Below, in pieces: positions 28,153 through 37,154 of a stretch of DNA of 64,000 nt. Source of the stretch: Bog-756 sp963835465 (GTDB lineage: Bacteria > Actinomycetota > Acidimicrobiia > Acidimicrobiales > RAAP-2); NCBI GenBank assembly GCA_963835465.1, contig CAWIFR010000007.1, positions 525,545 through 589,544 of the forward strand, read 5' to 3'. How positions within the stretch are numbered: position 1 is the first letter of the stretch; each line of letters opens with the position of its first letter. A model generated the notes under the pieces. It did not search any database and was not told the DNA's origin. It was given only the letters and a program-made list of their open reading frames with translations. The position numbers and the translations under genes are program-made.

Positions 28153-29733
28153 CTAGAAGCGGTTGAGCCGTTTGAAGATGCCCTTGGTCTGCTTGTAGAG
28201 GTTCACGAACTCGGCGAACAAGACGTCGTACTCGCCTGCCGTCGAGGCATCGGGCGTATAGGTCCGCCGGATCGACACCATGCCCGGGATGTCCTCCACC
28301 CGCACCCGGCCCAGGGCCATGAGCGTGATGAACGCGGCACCCCGGACGTTGGCCAGCACGGGGTCGGCCACCTGGCGAATCTCCCGGCCCAGCACGTCGG
28401 CGTGGATCTGAGCCCACTGGTCCGAGTTGGCGCCGCCCCCGATGAAGGCCAGGGAGTCCAATCGGCGGCCGGCGAACTTCTCGACGGCCTCGAGGAGCCA
28501 TCTCGAGTTGAACGCCACGCCCTCGAAGACGGATCGGACCATCTGGGCCCGCGTGGTGGCCAACGAGAGGTTGTGGAAGCCACCCCTGATGGTGTGATCG
28601 TCCACCGGCGATCGCTCTCCGTTGAGCCACGGGGTGAACAGCACGCGGCTGCTGCCCGGGGCCACCGAGTCGACCATGGCGTTCATGGCCTCGAAGTCCT
28701 CGGCCAGCCCGAGGTTGTCGCGGAGGAAGGTCAGACAGGCCCCGGCCGTCTCGTGCTCGTCGGCGATCAGGTACCGACCGGGAAGGGCCGAGGGGATCGA
28801 GGCCACATTGCTGGTTGGCGCGGTCTTCTTGAAGGGCACGTGGCCGGAGATCCACGAGGAGGTGCCGATATAGAGGTGGGCGGCGAAGTCGGCCACCGCC
28901 CCGGAGCCGAACACCGCGGAGTGGACATCCCCGGACCCCACCGACACCGGCAGACCGGCCGGGAGGCCGAGCTCGTCGGCGGCCTCGGCGGTGAGTCGGC
29001 CCATGATGGTGCCGGGAGGGACCAGATCGGGCAGCTTGGCCCGGTCAAGACCGGTGAGCTCAAGGAGACGGTCGTCGTAGGTCACCCGGTCGATGGAGCG
29101 GTTGTCCGTGATCCAGTGGGCCCCGATGGAGTCGAAGGAGGCAGAGGTGACGCCGGTCAGCCTGAGGTTGAGGTAGTCGCAGGGCTCCAGGAAGGTGGCC
29201 GTGGCCGCGTAGATCTCGGGAAAGGCATCCCGAATGAACAGGATGTGCGCGACGGGGTCCTTGCCCGACAGCCCGGGGGCGCCGCCGGTGACCTGCACCC
29301 AGCGGACGATCTTGCGAGGGTCGTACCCCATCACGTTGACCGGACCCCCGGCCACCTTGCGAATGGCCTTGTTGCCGCGGGAGTCCATCCAGATGACCGC
29401 CCGCATGAGGGCCTTTCCGTCCGCCCCGACGGCCACCGTGCCCGACCACTGGGACGTGCAGCCCACACCGATGAAGGCGTCCGGAGTCACCCCGGCCTCG
29501 GTCACCGCCCGGTTCGAGGCGGCCATGATGGCCGACCACCACTCGGCGGGGTCCTGTTCGGCGCCGCCACCGTCGAGCAAATGGAGGGTCACCGGTGCGG
29601 TGGCATGGGCCACGATCTGACCTGAGGCCGTGACGACCGCCACCTTGGGGCCACCCGTGCCAAGGTCGATGGCCAGCACGTACTGCTCGGACGGGGACGG
29701 CCCGGGGCCCGAGCTCCCGGTGGACCCGCTCAC
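28153..29733 (-). CDS. FGGY-family carbohydrate kinase, xylulokinase-like
   Basis: A 526-residue sugar kinase of the FGGY family. The phosphate-1 motif is YVLAIDLGTGGPKVAVV, with WSGTVAVGADGKAL, a catalytic Asp region SGDVHSAVFG, and the adenosine motif AFIGGGANSDQWAQIHADVLG. It phosphorylates a pentulose, hexulose or polyol with ATP. The Ser/Gly/Pro-rich first 15 residues are unlikely to be part of the fold. It follows ileS by seven bases on the same strand. No sugar transporter or isomerase lies next to it, so the substrate is open. Confidence 0.86.
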   Translation of the reverse strand: MSGSTGSSGPGPSPSEQYVLAIDLGTGGPKVAVVTASGQIVAHATAPVTLHLLDGGGAEQDPAEWWSAIMAASNRAVTEAGVTPDAFIGVGCTSQWSGTVAVGADGKALMRAVIWMDSRGNKAIRKVAGGPVNVMGYDPRKIVRWVQVTGGAPGLSGKDPVAHILFIRDAFPEIYAATATFLEPCDYLNLRLTGVTSASFDSIGAHWITDNRSIDRVTYDDRLLELTGLDRAKLPDLVPPGTIMGRLTAEAADELGLPAGLPVSVGSGDVHSAVFGSGAVADFAAHLYIGTSSWISGHVPFKKTAPTSNVASIPSALPGRYLIADEHETAGACLTFLRDNLGLAEDFEAMNAMVDSVAPGSSRVLFTPWLNGERSPVDDHTIRGGFHNLSLATTRAQMVRSVFEGVAFNSRWLLEAVEKFAGRRLDSLAFIGGGANSDQWAQIHADVLGREIRQVADPVLANVRGAAFITLMALGRVRVEDIPGMVSIRRTYTPDASTAGEYDVLFAEFVNLYKQTKGIFKRLNRF

Positions 29734-29740
29734 CGAGCGC

Positions 29741-32700
29741 TCATGCCTTGATCACCCAGATGGTGGCCTCCCGCACCGAGTCACCGGCGTCGATCTGGAG
29801 CCTCGTACCCGGAGGGCCACCCTCGGGAGCCGAGAAGGAGACGGTACGGGCCAGCACCTCACGTCCGATGCTCTCGGCCATGGTCTCGAGGTCGTCCAGG
29901 CCGGCCAGGTGGAGGACAATCCAGTCAGAGACGTCGAAACCGCTGGCCTTCCGCAGGTCCTGGACGTGACGGATCACTTCACGGGCCAGGCCCCGCAGTC
30001 GCAGCTGATCATCGAGACCCAGGTCCAGGGCCACCACCTCGGCCCCGTCCCGGGACACCGCGAAGCCCGACTGGGCCTGCACCCGAAGTTCGACCTCGTC
30101 ACCGACCAATTCGACAGGACCGTCCTCGAGCTGGACCACCACGGGGCGGCCGGCGGCGAGATCGGCCGCCGCGGTGACACCGTCGACGGTCCGCATGGCC
30201 GCCCGCAGGGGCTGCACCCGCTCCCGAAGACGGGCGCCGAGCAGCTTGTAGTTGGGCACCAGCTCATAGGCCAGGACGTCGCCCAGCTCGTCGGTGGCCT
30301 CCACCACGTCCACGTTGAGCTCGTCCTCCACCACCCCCGGCGGTGGGACCGGACTGCCGGGCGGGAGGTAGACGAGGGCCCGGGCCAACGGCTGGCGGAC
30401 CTTCACCCCGGCTTCGGCGCGGGCTGCCCGACCGAGGGAGGAGAGTCGGCGGGCCAGCGCCATTCCTGAGTCCAGCGTGGCGTCGACGGCGGCGGCGTCC
30501 ACCTCGGGCCAGTCGGCCAGATGCACCGAATCGTCCTCGTTCGCACCGGTCAGGTCCCGCCACATCCGGTCGGCCACGAACGGGCAGAGCGGGGCCAGGA
30601 GGCTGGCCACGGTGACCAGCACCTCGTACAGGGTGGCCTGGGCACCCAGGGAGTCGGCCGGGTCGGCATCAGGATCGGTGCGCCAGAAACGGCGCCGGCT
30701 GCGCCGGACGTACCAGTTGGAGACGTCATCGATCAGCTCGGCGATGGCCGTGGCCGCCGGGAACGGCTCATAGTCGTCGAGCGACCGGGTGACCAGCTCG
30801 ACCGTCGCGGCCAACCGTGACCGCATCCAGCGATCGAGGACCGATCGGTCTGCCGGTGCGGGGATCGCTGGGTCGGCAGGATCGAACTCGTTGAGCGAGG
30901 CGTAGGTGGTGAAGAACGCCCAGGTGTTCCACAGGGTGAGCAGGGTGTCCCGCATGGACGCATCGATGACCTCGAAACTGACCCGGGTGGGCGTCCACGG
31001 TGATCCCTGCGAGAACATCCACCACCGCAACGGGTCGGCGCCCCGGGTGGACAGGATCTCCCAGGGGTCGATGACGTTGCCCACGCTCTTGGACATCTTC
31101 TTGCCCTCGGCATCCACGATGTGACCGAGGCACAGGACGTTGCGATACGGGGTGGCCCCACGAACCAGGGTGTTGACCGCCAGCAAGGAGTAGAACCAGC
31201 CCCGGGTCTGGTCGATGGCCTCGCAGATGAAGTCGGCCGGGAAGGCGAACTGCTCGTCGGATCCCTGCACGCCGGGATAGCCCCACTGGGCCGACGGCAT
31301 CGATCCCGAGTCGAACCAGGCGTCGATGACCGGCTCCACCCGTCGCATGTCCCGGCGGCCGGGTCCGCACTCCGCACAGGGGATGGTGACCTCGTCGATC
31401 GCCGGACGATGGGGGTCGACCCCGGTGACGTCCCGGCCCACCAGTTCGGAGAGCTCGGCCAGGGAGGCCACGCAGCGGATGTGCCCCTCGTCGCACCTCC
31501 AGATGGGGAGCGGAGTCCCCCAGTAGCGGTCACGGGACAGGGCCCAGTCGACGTTGTTGGCCAGCCACTCCCCCATGCGTCCGTCCCGGATGTGCTCGGG
31601 GTGCCAGCCAACGGTCTGGTTCTGGGCCACCAACTCGGTCTTGCGGTCGGAGGTCCGTATGTACCAGCTGGGCTTGCCCCAGTAGATGAGCGCGGTACCG
31701 CAACGCCAGCAGTGGGGATAGGGGTGGAGATACGGGAATCGCCTGATCAGGCGCCCCGCGGCCTCCAGCCGGTCGTTGATCTCGCTGTTGGTGTCCCGCA
31801 CGGCCTGACCCTCCAGCCACGCCACCGCCGCCGTGAACCTGCCGTCCGGCCCGACGGGGTTGAGGGTGGGGAGATCGTTCTCGCGTCCGACCTGGCGGTC
31901 TACTTCACCGAAGGCCGGGGCCAGGTGGACGATGCCGGTGCCCTCGTCGGCCTCCACGAACTCTCCGGCCACCACCCTCCAGCCATCCCGGCCGGCGGAA
32001 CCGGGAAGCGGCTCGACGTCGGTGAACGGCCGGTCGTAGTGCAGCCCGACCAGCGCCAGGCCGGGAAGTCGGTGCTCGATGACGGCGCCTTCGCCGAACA
32101 CTGCATCGACCAGGTCGGCGGCCACGATACGGGCCTCGGTGCCGTCGGGCCCCGGCGCGGCCACCACGGCGTACTCGAGCCCCGGGCCGACGGCGGCGCC
32201 GGTGTTGGACAGGAGGGTCCACGGCGTGGTCGTCCACGCCACCAGCGAGAGCCCGGACAGGGTGTCCCGGTCGAGGCGGGCGCGAAGCCGGCCGGCCACC
32301 TCGCCGTCGTCAGTCAGGGGCAGGCTCACGTAGGCCGACTCGTCCTCGACCGGCCGATAGACGTCGGGCTGGCCCAACTCGTGGCTCGACAGCGCCGTTC
32401 CGCATCGTGGGCAGTACGGCACCACCTTGATGTCCTCGTACAGCAGGTCCTGGTCCCACAGGCTCTTCAGGTTCCACCAGACCGACTCCACGTACTCCGG
32501 GGAGAAGGTCCAGTACGCGGCATCGATGTCCACCCAGAAACCGATCCGCTCGGTGAGGGTCTTCCACTCGTCCACGTAGTTGCGGACCGACTCTCGACAG
32601 AGTCGCGTGAACTCGCCGATGCCGACCTGCTCCTCAATCTGACGTTTGTCGCTGATCCCCAGCTGGCGCTCCACCTCGACTTCGACGGGGAGGCCATGGG

Positions 32701-32959
32701 TGTCCCACCCGGCCCGCCGGGGCACCGCATAGCCCCGCATGGTCCGGTAACGGCAGAACAGGTCCTTGTAGACCCGGGCCCATACATGGTGGAGGCCGGG
32801 TCGGCCGTTGGCCGTGGGCGGACCCTCGTAGAACACCCACGGCTCGGCACCGGCCCGCAGCTCGACGGAGCGCTCGAAGACGCGGTGCTCGGTCCATCGG
32901 GCCAGTTCGTCGACCTCGAGGGCGGTGAAATCAGCTTCGGTGGGCACCGGGCGGAACAA
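29741..32959 (-). CDS. ileS: Isoleucyl-tRNA synthetase, type 2
   Basis: A class I synthetase of about 1070 residues charging tRNA(Ile). A HIGH-box variant lies in GRPGLHHVW, GWDTHGLPVEVEVE follows, and KMSKSVGN is the KMSKS loop. Zinc-type cysteine pairs occur in YCPRCGTA, CWRCGTA and CAECGPG. The editing domain has VAWTTTPWTLLSNTG. The sequence follows the eukaryote-like IleS2 group, which is known for low mupirocin sensitivity. The start is not settled: TTG 32957-32959 is used here, GTG 32945-32947 is downstream, and the frame stays open to a TTG at 33065-33067. Frame intact throughout, unlike genes before 20 kb. Confidence 0.95.
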   Translation of the reverse strand: MFRPVPTEADFTALEVDELARWTEHRVFERSVELRAGAEPWVFYEGPPTANGRPGLHHVWARVYKDLFCRYRTMRGYAVPRRAGWDTHGLPVEVEVERQLGISDKRQIEEQVGIGEFTRLCRESVRNYVDEWKTLTERIGFWVDIDAAYWTFSPEYVESVWWNLKSLWDQDLLYEDIKVVPYCPRCGTALSSHELGQPDVYRPVEDESAYVSLPLTDDGEVAGRLRARLDRDTLSGLSLVAWTTTPWTLLSNTGAAVGPGLEYAVVAAPGPDGTEARIVAADLVDAVFGEGAVIEHRLPGLALVGLHYDRPFTDVEPLPGSAGRDGWRVVAGEFVEADEGTGIVHLAPAFGEVDRQVGRENDLPTLNPVGPDGRFTAAVAWLEGQAVRDTNSEINDRLEAAGRLIRRFPYLHPYPHCWRCGTALIYWGKPSWYIRTSDRKTELVAQNQTVGWHPEHIRDGRMGEWLANNVDWALSRDRYWGTPLPIWRCDEGHIRCVASLAELSELVGRDVTGVDPHRPAIDEVTIPCAECGPGRRDMRRVEPVIDAWFDSGSMPSAQWGYPGVQGSDEQFAFPADFICEAIDQTRGWFYSLLAVNTLVRGATPYRNVLCLGHIVDAEGKKMSKSVGNVIDPWEILSTRGADPLRWWMFSQGSPWTPTRVSFEVIDASMRDTLLTLWNTWAFFTTYASLNEFDPADPAIPAPADRSVLDRWMRSRLAATVELVTRSLDDYEPFPAATAIAELIDDVSNWYVRRSRRRFWRTDPDADPADSLGAQATLYEVLVTVASLLAPLCPFVADRMWRDLTGANEDDSVHLADWPEVDAAAVDATLDSGMALARRLSSLGRAARAEAGVKVRQPLARALVYLPPGSPVPPPGVVEDELNVDVVEATDELGDVLAYELVPNYKLLGARLRERVQPLRAAMRTVDGVTAAADLAAGRPVVVQLEDGPVELVGDEVELRVQAQSGFAVSRDGAEVVALDLGLDDQLRLRGLAREVIRHVQDLRKASGFDVSDWIVLHLAGLDDLETMAESIGREVLARTVSFSAPEGGPPGTRLQIDAGDSVREATIWVIKA

Positions 32960-33074
32960 CGGGTACGTCCCTTCGGGTCGGGGGGTGGTCTGAGAGGGTG
33001 TTCGGGATGGGCGTGGCTGGTGCGTCGGACGGGTGGAGGAGATACTACGGGCGCCCAGGGTCCACAATTGACCC

Positions 33075-34586
33075 GTGCCCGAACTCCCCGAGGTAGAAGC
33101 CCTGACCGTCGGCCTCTCCCGACGGATAGCCGGACGGCGCATCGAGCGGTGCCGGCTGGCCTCGTTCTCCGCCCTGAAGACCGTGGATCCGCCGCTGGAG
33201 GAGCTGGTCGACCGCACCGTGGTCGGGGTGGAGCGGCGGGGCAAGTTCGTCTGTGTGGACACCGGGGGGCTGTGGCTGATCGCCCATCTGGCCAGAGGTG
33301 GCTGGGTCCGCTGGTTCGAGGTCCTCCCGGCCACCGCCATCAAGCCGGGGCGGAGCCCGATCGCCCTCCGGGTGGGCCTGGACGACGGCGCCGGGTTCGA
33401 CATCACCGAGATGGGCACCGAGAAGCGGGTGGCGGTCTGGGTGGTCCACTCCCCCGAAGAGGTCACCCCCCTCGCCGAACTGGGCATCGACCCGCTGAGC
33501 GCCGGGTTCACCGTGGACCATCTCTCCGAACTGCTCAGCACGGTCTCCGCCACCGTCAAGAACGCCCTCACCGCCCAGACGCTGATCGCCGGCGTGGGGA
33601 ACGCCTACTCGGACGAGGCCCTCCATCGGGCCCGTCTTTCGCCCTACAAGAAGGCCAACCGTCTCGACGGGGAGGAGGTGGCCCGCCTCCACGATGCCGT
33701 GGTCGGCGTACTGGCCGAGGCGGTGGCCCGCGTGGACGGGGTGGAGCTCGCCGAGTTGAAGGGCGACAAGAAGCGGTCCATGGCTGTGCACGGACGGGCC
33801 GGGCAAGCCTGTCCGGCGTGCGGGGACACCATCCGGGAAGTCTCGTTCGCCACCAAGTCGCTGCAGTACTGTCCGACCTGCCAGACCGGGGGGAAGCCCC
33901 TGGCCGACCGACGCCTGTCCAAACTGCTCGAAGTAGCCGAGGCCCTGACTGCCGTGTCCGACCCTGTCGCCCTCGAAGGCCGATACGTCCACCTGCTGCC
34001 CATGGGGCCCGAGCACATCGACGGCCTGCTGGCCGCGGCCACCGCGGACCGGTCCAGCTTCGCGTACACCCCGGTCCCCTCGGACCGCTCCGCCATGACG
34101 GCCTACATCGACAGGGCGCTGGCCAAGCGGGGGTCCGGCCACCAGGTGCCCTTCGTCACCTGGAGCGTGGCGGCCCAACGCATCGTGGGTTCGACCCGCT
34201 TCTACGACCTGGCCACCTGGGACTGGTCGTCGCACTCCCCCGGCGGCGACGCCGTGCAGCGACGAGGACGACCCGATGTGGCGGGCATCGGCTACACCTG
34301 GTTGGAGCCATCGGCCCAGCGCAGTCCCATCAACACCGAGGCGAAGCTGATGATGATGACCCACGCCTTCGAGCAGTGGGAGGTCCGGGTGGTGCGGATC
34401 CAGACCGACGCCCGGAACCTCCGTTCGCGTCGGGCCATCGAGCGCCTGGGCTGCGCCCTCGACGGGATCATCCGGGCTGAACGGCCGGCCGCGGACGGTG
34501 GGGTGCGGGATACGGCCGTGTACTCCATGCTCGACCGCGAGTGGCCGATCCATCGGCGCCACCTGGTGAACCGCCTCAGTCGCTGA
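33075..34586 (+). CDS. Fpg/Nei-type DNA glycosylase joined to a GNAT acetyltransferase domain
   Basis: A 503-residue frame with two families end to end. Residues 1-286 are Fpg-like: PELPEVEAL with catalytic Pro2/Glu3, Lys57 in ERRGKFV, the H2TH region LIAGVGNAYSDEALHRA, and a zinc finger with Cys246, Cys249, Cys266 and Cys269 ending QTGGKPLADRRLSKLL. This part excises oxidised bases and nicks the strand. From about residue 296 there is a RimJ/RimL-like N-acetyltransferase: LEGRYVHLLPMGPEHIDGLL, FVTWSVAAQRIVGSTRFYD, and NLRSRRAIERLGCALDGIIR. An out-of-frame TGA at 33946 and an in-frame GTG at 33954 mark the junction, so one missing base could have fused two genes. Confidence 0.83.
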   Translation: MPELPEVEALTVGLSRRIAGRRIERCRLASFSALKTVDPPLEELVDRTVVGVERRGKFVCVDTGGLWLIAHLARGGWVRWFEVLPATAIKPGRSPIALRVGLDDGAGFDITEMGTEKRVAVWVVHSPEEVTPLAELGIDPLSAGFTVDHLSELLSTVSATVKNALTAQTLIAGVGNAYSDEALHRARLSPYKKANRLDGEEVARLHDAVVGVLAEAVARVDGVELAELKGDKKRSMAVHGRAGQACPACGDTIREVSFATKSLQYCPTCQTGGKPLADRRLSKLLEVAEALTAVSDPVALEGRYVHLLPMGPEHIDGLLAAATADRSSFAYTPVPSDRSAMTAYIDRALAKRGSGHQVPFVTWSVAAQRIVGSTRFYDLATWDWSSHSPGGDAVQRRGRPDVAGIGYTWLEPSAQRSPINTEAKLMMMTHAFEQWEVRVVRIQTDARNLRSRRAIERLGCALDGIIRAERPAADGGVRDTAVYSMLDREWPIHRRHLVNRLSR

Positions 34587-34779
34587 GGCGGGAACCAGTA
34601 GGCACGACCAGGGAGGACTCCGGGCCAGTCCCGGTCCCTTCCCCCTGCTAGTGGCCTGTTCCTGGGGAAATCTCTCCTCAAGGGCCTGGATCGAGCGGTC
34701 GATACCCACCCGAGGAGGTAGGGGCGGTCCGCCCGGGTCTCAGGCCTGGTTCAGCTAGCCGGCGCGGATCAATCTGGGC

Positions 34780-36492
34780 ATGACCACGCTGACGTGTTCG
34801 ATGGTTGCGATCGCCGCAGGTGCGGCACTGGTGGCTCGGAACGTGCTCCGGCGCGGCCCGGCACGGGGCCGCACCGCCGGTTGGCTGACCCCGGCGGTCC
34901 TCGCCACGGCCACCGTCGTGGCCACCCTCGCCCTCGGCGGTACCACGATCCTCGGATCCACAGGGTCCACCGTCGCACGGGGCTCGACCTCACCACGGCC
35001 AGGCGCCACTCCCCTCGGCGACCGGCGCTCGGTCGCCGGGCCCGGCCCGGTCCACGAGAGCGGGGGGAGCACGATGCCCATCGTGGGCATGGCCTCTACC
35101 CCGGACGGCAGGGGCTACTGGCAGGTGGCCTCGGACGGCGGGGTCTTCAGCTTCGGCGACGCCGCCTTCTACGGATCGACCGGCAACATCCGGCTCAACC
35201 GACCCATCGTCGACATGGCCGCCACCCCCGACGGTGGCGGGTACTGGCTGGTGGCCTCGGACGGCGGGGTCTTCAGCTTCGGCGACGCCGCCTTCTACGG
35301 ATCGACCGGCAACATCCATCTCAATCAGCCCATCGTGGGCATGACCTCCACCAGTGACGGGAAGGGCTACTGGATGGTGGCCTCGGACGGCGGGATCTTC
35401 AGCTTCGGCGACGCCCGCTTCTTCGGGTCCACCGGCAACATCCGTCTCAACCGGCCGATCGTGGGCATGGCCGCCACCCGCTCCGGCCACGGGTACTGGT
35501 TGGTGGCCTCGGACGGCGGGATCTTCAGCTTCGGCGACGCCGCCTTCTTCGGCTCCACCGGCAACATCCATCTCAATCAGCCCATCGTGGGCATGGCCGC
35601 CACCTCGGACGGCAACGGCTACTGGATGGTGGCCTCGGACGGCGGCATCTTCAGCTTCGGCGACGCCACGTTCTTCGGCTCGATGGGAGGCACGCCGCTC
35701 AGCGCGCGGATGGTGACCATCGCCGCCCATTCCGGCTCCGGCTACTGGACCGTGGCCGTGGACGGCGGGCTGTTCAGCTTCGGTGGAGCCCCCTTCCTCG
35801 GATCACTGGTCAGTCCGGCCGCACCCACCAATCTGGCCCTCAGCAACCCCGCGGCCAACGTGCCCCCCAATCCCAACTTCCTCAACTCCTGCTATCCCCA
35901 CACCACCAGCGGTGCCTGCACGTCCAAGGTCATCCAGGCCACCACCAACGCCCGGGCGGCCGAGGGGCTCGGACCGATGTCACTGCCCACCACCTTCAAC
36001 TCCTTGACCCCGGCACAGCAGATCTTCGTGATCACCAACATCGAGCGGGTCGACCGGGGCCTGCCGCCCTTCGTGGGCCTGGTCGACAACTTCAGCACCG
36101 ACGCCCAGGCCGGGGCGCAGGGCAACGGTGACCCCAACCCGACCCTCGTGCCCCCGGGCCTGCACCTGGTGGCCTGGGGCAGCAACTGGGCCGAGAACGG
36201 CAACCCGCTGGGCTCCAACTACTTCTGGATGTACGACGATGGCCTCAACAGCGGCAACATCGACTGCACGGCGACGAAGCAGAGCGGCTGCTGGGGACAC
36301 CGCGAGAACATCCTCGCCCTGACCAACTACCAGCAGCAGTTCGGAGGCACCCTGCTCATGGGAGCGGCCGAGGTCTACGGCAGCACCGGGAACGGGTGGG
36401 CGTCGGACGCCGAGCTGCTGGTCCTGGCCACCGGCCCCCTGCCCCCGCTCAGCTACACCTGGGCACAGGCCGTTGCCGCGGGGGCGGGGTAG
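34780..36492 (+). CDS. Exported protein with six 42-residue repeats and a CAP-like domain
   Basis: 570 residues. An N-terminal hydrophobic helix (about residues 38-58) should anchor or export it. Residues about 100-345 hold six tandem repeats of 42 residues with the pattern PIVGMA.T.DG.GYW.VASDGG.FSFGDA.F.GSTGNI.LN; a repeated-blade structure is likely. The C-terminal region, from about 385, ends with CWGHRENILAL, matching the GHR.NIL motif of CAP/SCP-like secreted proteins, with ERVDRGLPPF as the helix-1 equivalent. Such repeats are common in exported proteins of acidimicrobial actinomycetes. Probably extracellular; ligand unknown. No other gene within 170 bases on either side. Confidence 0.8.
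   Translation: MTTLTCSMVAIAAGAALVARNVLRRGPARGRTAGWLTPAVLATATVVATLALGGTTILGSTGSTVARGSTSPRPGATPLGDRRSVAGPGPVHESGGSTMPIVGMASTPDGRGYWQVASDGGVFSFGDAAFYGSTGNIRLNRPIVDMAATPDGGGYWLVASDGGVFSFGDAAFYGSTGNIHLNQPIVGMTSTSDGKGYWMVASDGGIFSFGDARFFGSTGNIRLNRPIVGMAATRSGHGYWLVASDGGIFSFGDAAFFGSTGNIHLNQPIVGMAATSDGNGYWMVASDGGIFSFGDATFFGSMGGTPLSARMVTIAAHSGSGYWTVAVDGGLFSFGGAPFLGSLVSPAAPTNLALSNPAANVPPNPNFLNSCYPHTTSGACTSKVIQATTNARAAEGLGPMSLPTTFNSLTPAQQIFVITNIERVDRGLPPFVGLVDNFSTDAQAGAQGNGDPNPTLVPPGLHLVAWGSNWAENGNPLGSNYFWMYDDGLNSGNIDCTATKQSGCWGHRENILALTNYQQQFGGTLLMGAAEVYGSTGNGWASDAELLVLATGPLPPLSYTWAQAVAAGAG
35077..35820 (+). repeat. 126-bp tandem coding repeats, six units
   Basis: Five units begin at 35077, 35203, 35329, 35455 and 35581 with a strict 126-base period, and a degenerate sixth begins at 35707. 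Units 1 and 2 are almost identical over long stretches (TCGGACGGCGGGGTCTTCAG is shared), while units 3-5 share a second version with GGGATC. The pattern suggests recent duplication or gene conversion. Confidence 0.9.
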
Positions 36493-36658
36493 CTCCCCTG
36501 GAGCGCCCGGCCCATCCCCCCTGGGCCCGAGCGCGACCGCGGACCACCTCGACCCCGCCGGCATCCCCCGGACGCCTCATGGCCGCCCCGGGTCGATCGG
36601 GCCCCTGGCGATCGGCCCCTGGGCACGGGCCCTTCCTCCCTCTGACAGAATCGGCGCC

Positions 36659-37114
36659 ATGTACATTTCGGCCAAGGTGGACTACGCGGTCCGGGCTCTG
36701 TGCACCCTGGCCGACGCCGACGGTCGCCCGGTGACCGCCGAGACCCTGGCCCAGTCCCAGGGACTGCCAGCCAAGTTCCTGGAGAGCATCCTGAACGACA
36801 TGCGCCGGGCCGGCCTACTGCTCAGTCAACGCGGGGCCGACGGCGGCTACCGGCTGGCCCGTGCGGCCTCGTCCATCACCATCGCCGAAGTGATCCGGCC
36901 GCTGGACGGGCCCCTGGCCGAGGTGCGGGGGCTACGACCCGAAGCCGCCACCTACGAAGGCCCGGCCGAGCGTCTACAGGATGTCTGGGTGGCCGTCCGG
37001 GCCAGTCTGCGCTCGGTACTGGAGCAGGTGACCATCGCCGACATCGTCTCGGGGTCGCTGCCTGCCTCGGTCAAGAAACTCACCACCGATCCGGACGCCT
37101 GGCAGTCCCACTGA
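36659..37114 (+). CDS. Rrf2-family transcriptional regulator
   Basis: A 151-residue protein opening MYISAKVDYAVRALCTLADADG, the Rrf2 start, with the winged helix ETLAQSQGLPAKFLESILNDMRRAGLLLSQRGADGGYRLAR. The cysteines that hold the Fe-S cluster in IscR or NsrR (three Cys after the wing) are absent; the only cysteine is in the first helix. It is therefore probably a cluster-free Rrf2 member, such as CymR-like regulators. A hexamer CAGAAT lies seven bases before the ATG, consistent with a leaderless transcript. Target genes unknown. Confidence 0.87.
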   Translation: MYISAKVDYAVRALCTLADADGRPVTAETLAQSQGLPAKFLESILNDMRRAGLLLSQRGADGGYRLARAASSITIAEVIRPLDGPLAEVRGLRPEAATYEGPAERLQDVWVAVRASLRSVLEQVTIADIVSGSLPASVKKLTTDPDAWQSH

Positions 37115-37154
37115 ACGGCCGGCCCCGGGGCCGACGGCGGACCGGCTCGACCGG

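Noticed and set aside
32960..33074. Possible T-box riboswitch before ileS
   Set aside because: Only about 115 bases separate ileS from the divergent glycosylase gene, and no T-box core sequence (TGGNACCGCG) is visible.
31121..34480. Very long open frame (over 1100 codons) opposite ileS and mutM
   Set aside because: A shadow of GC-rich ileS on the other strand: Gly/Arg/Pro/His-rich, no family motif, and it covers two well-supported genes.
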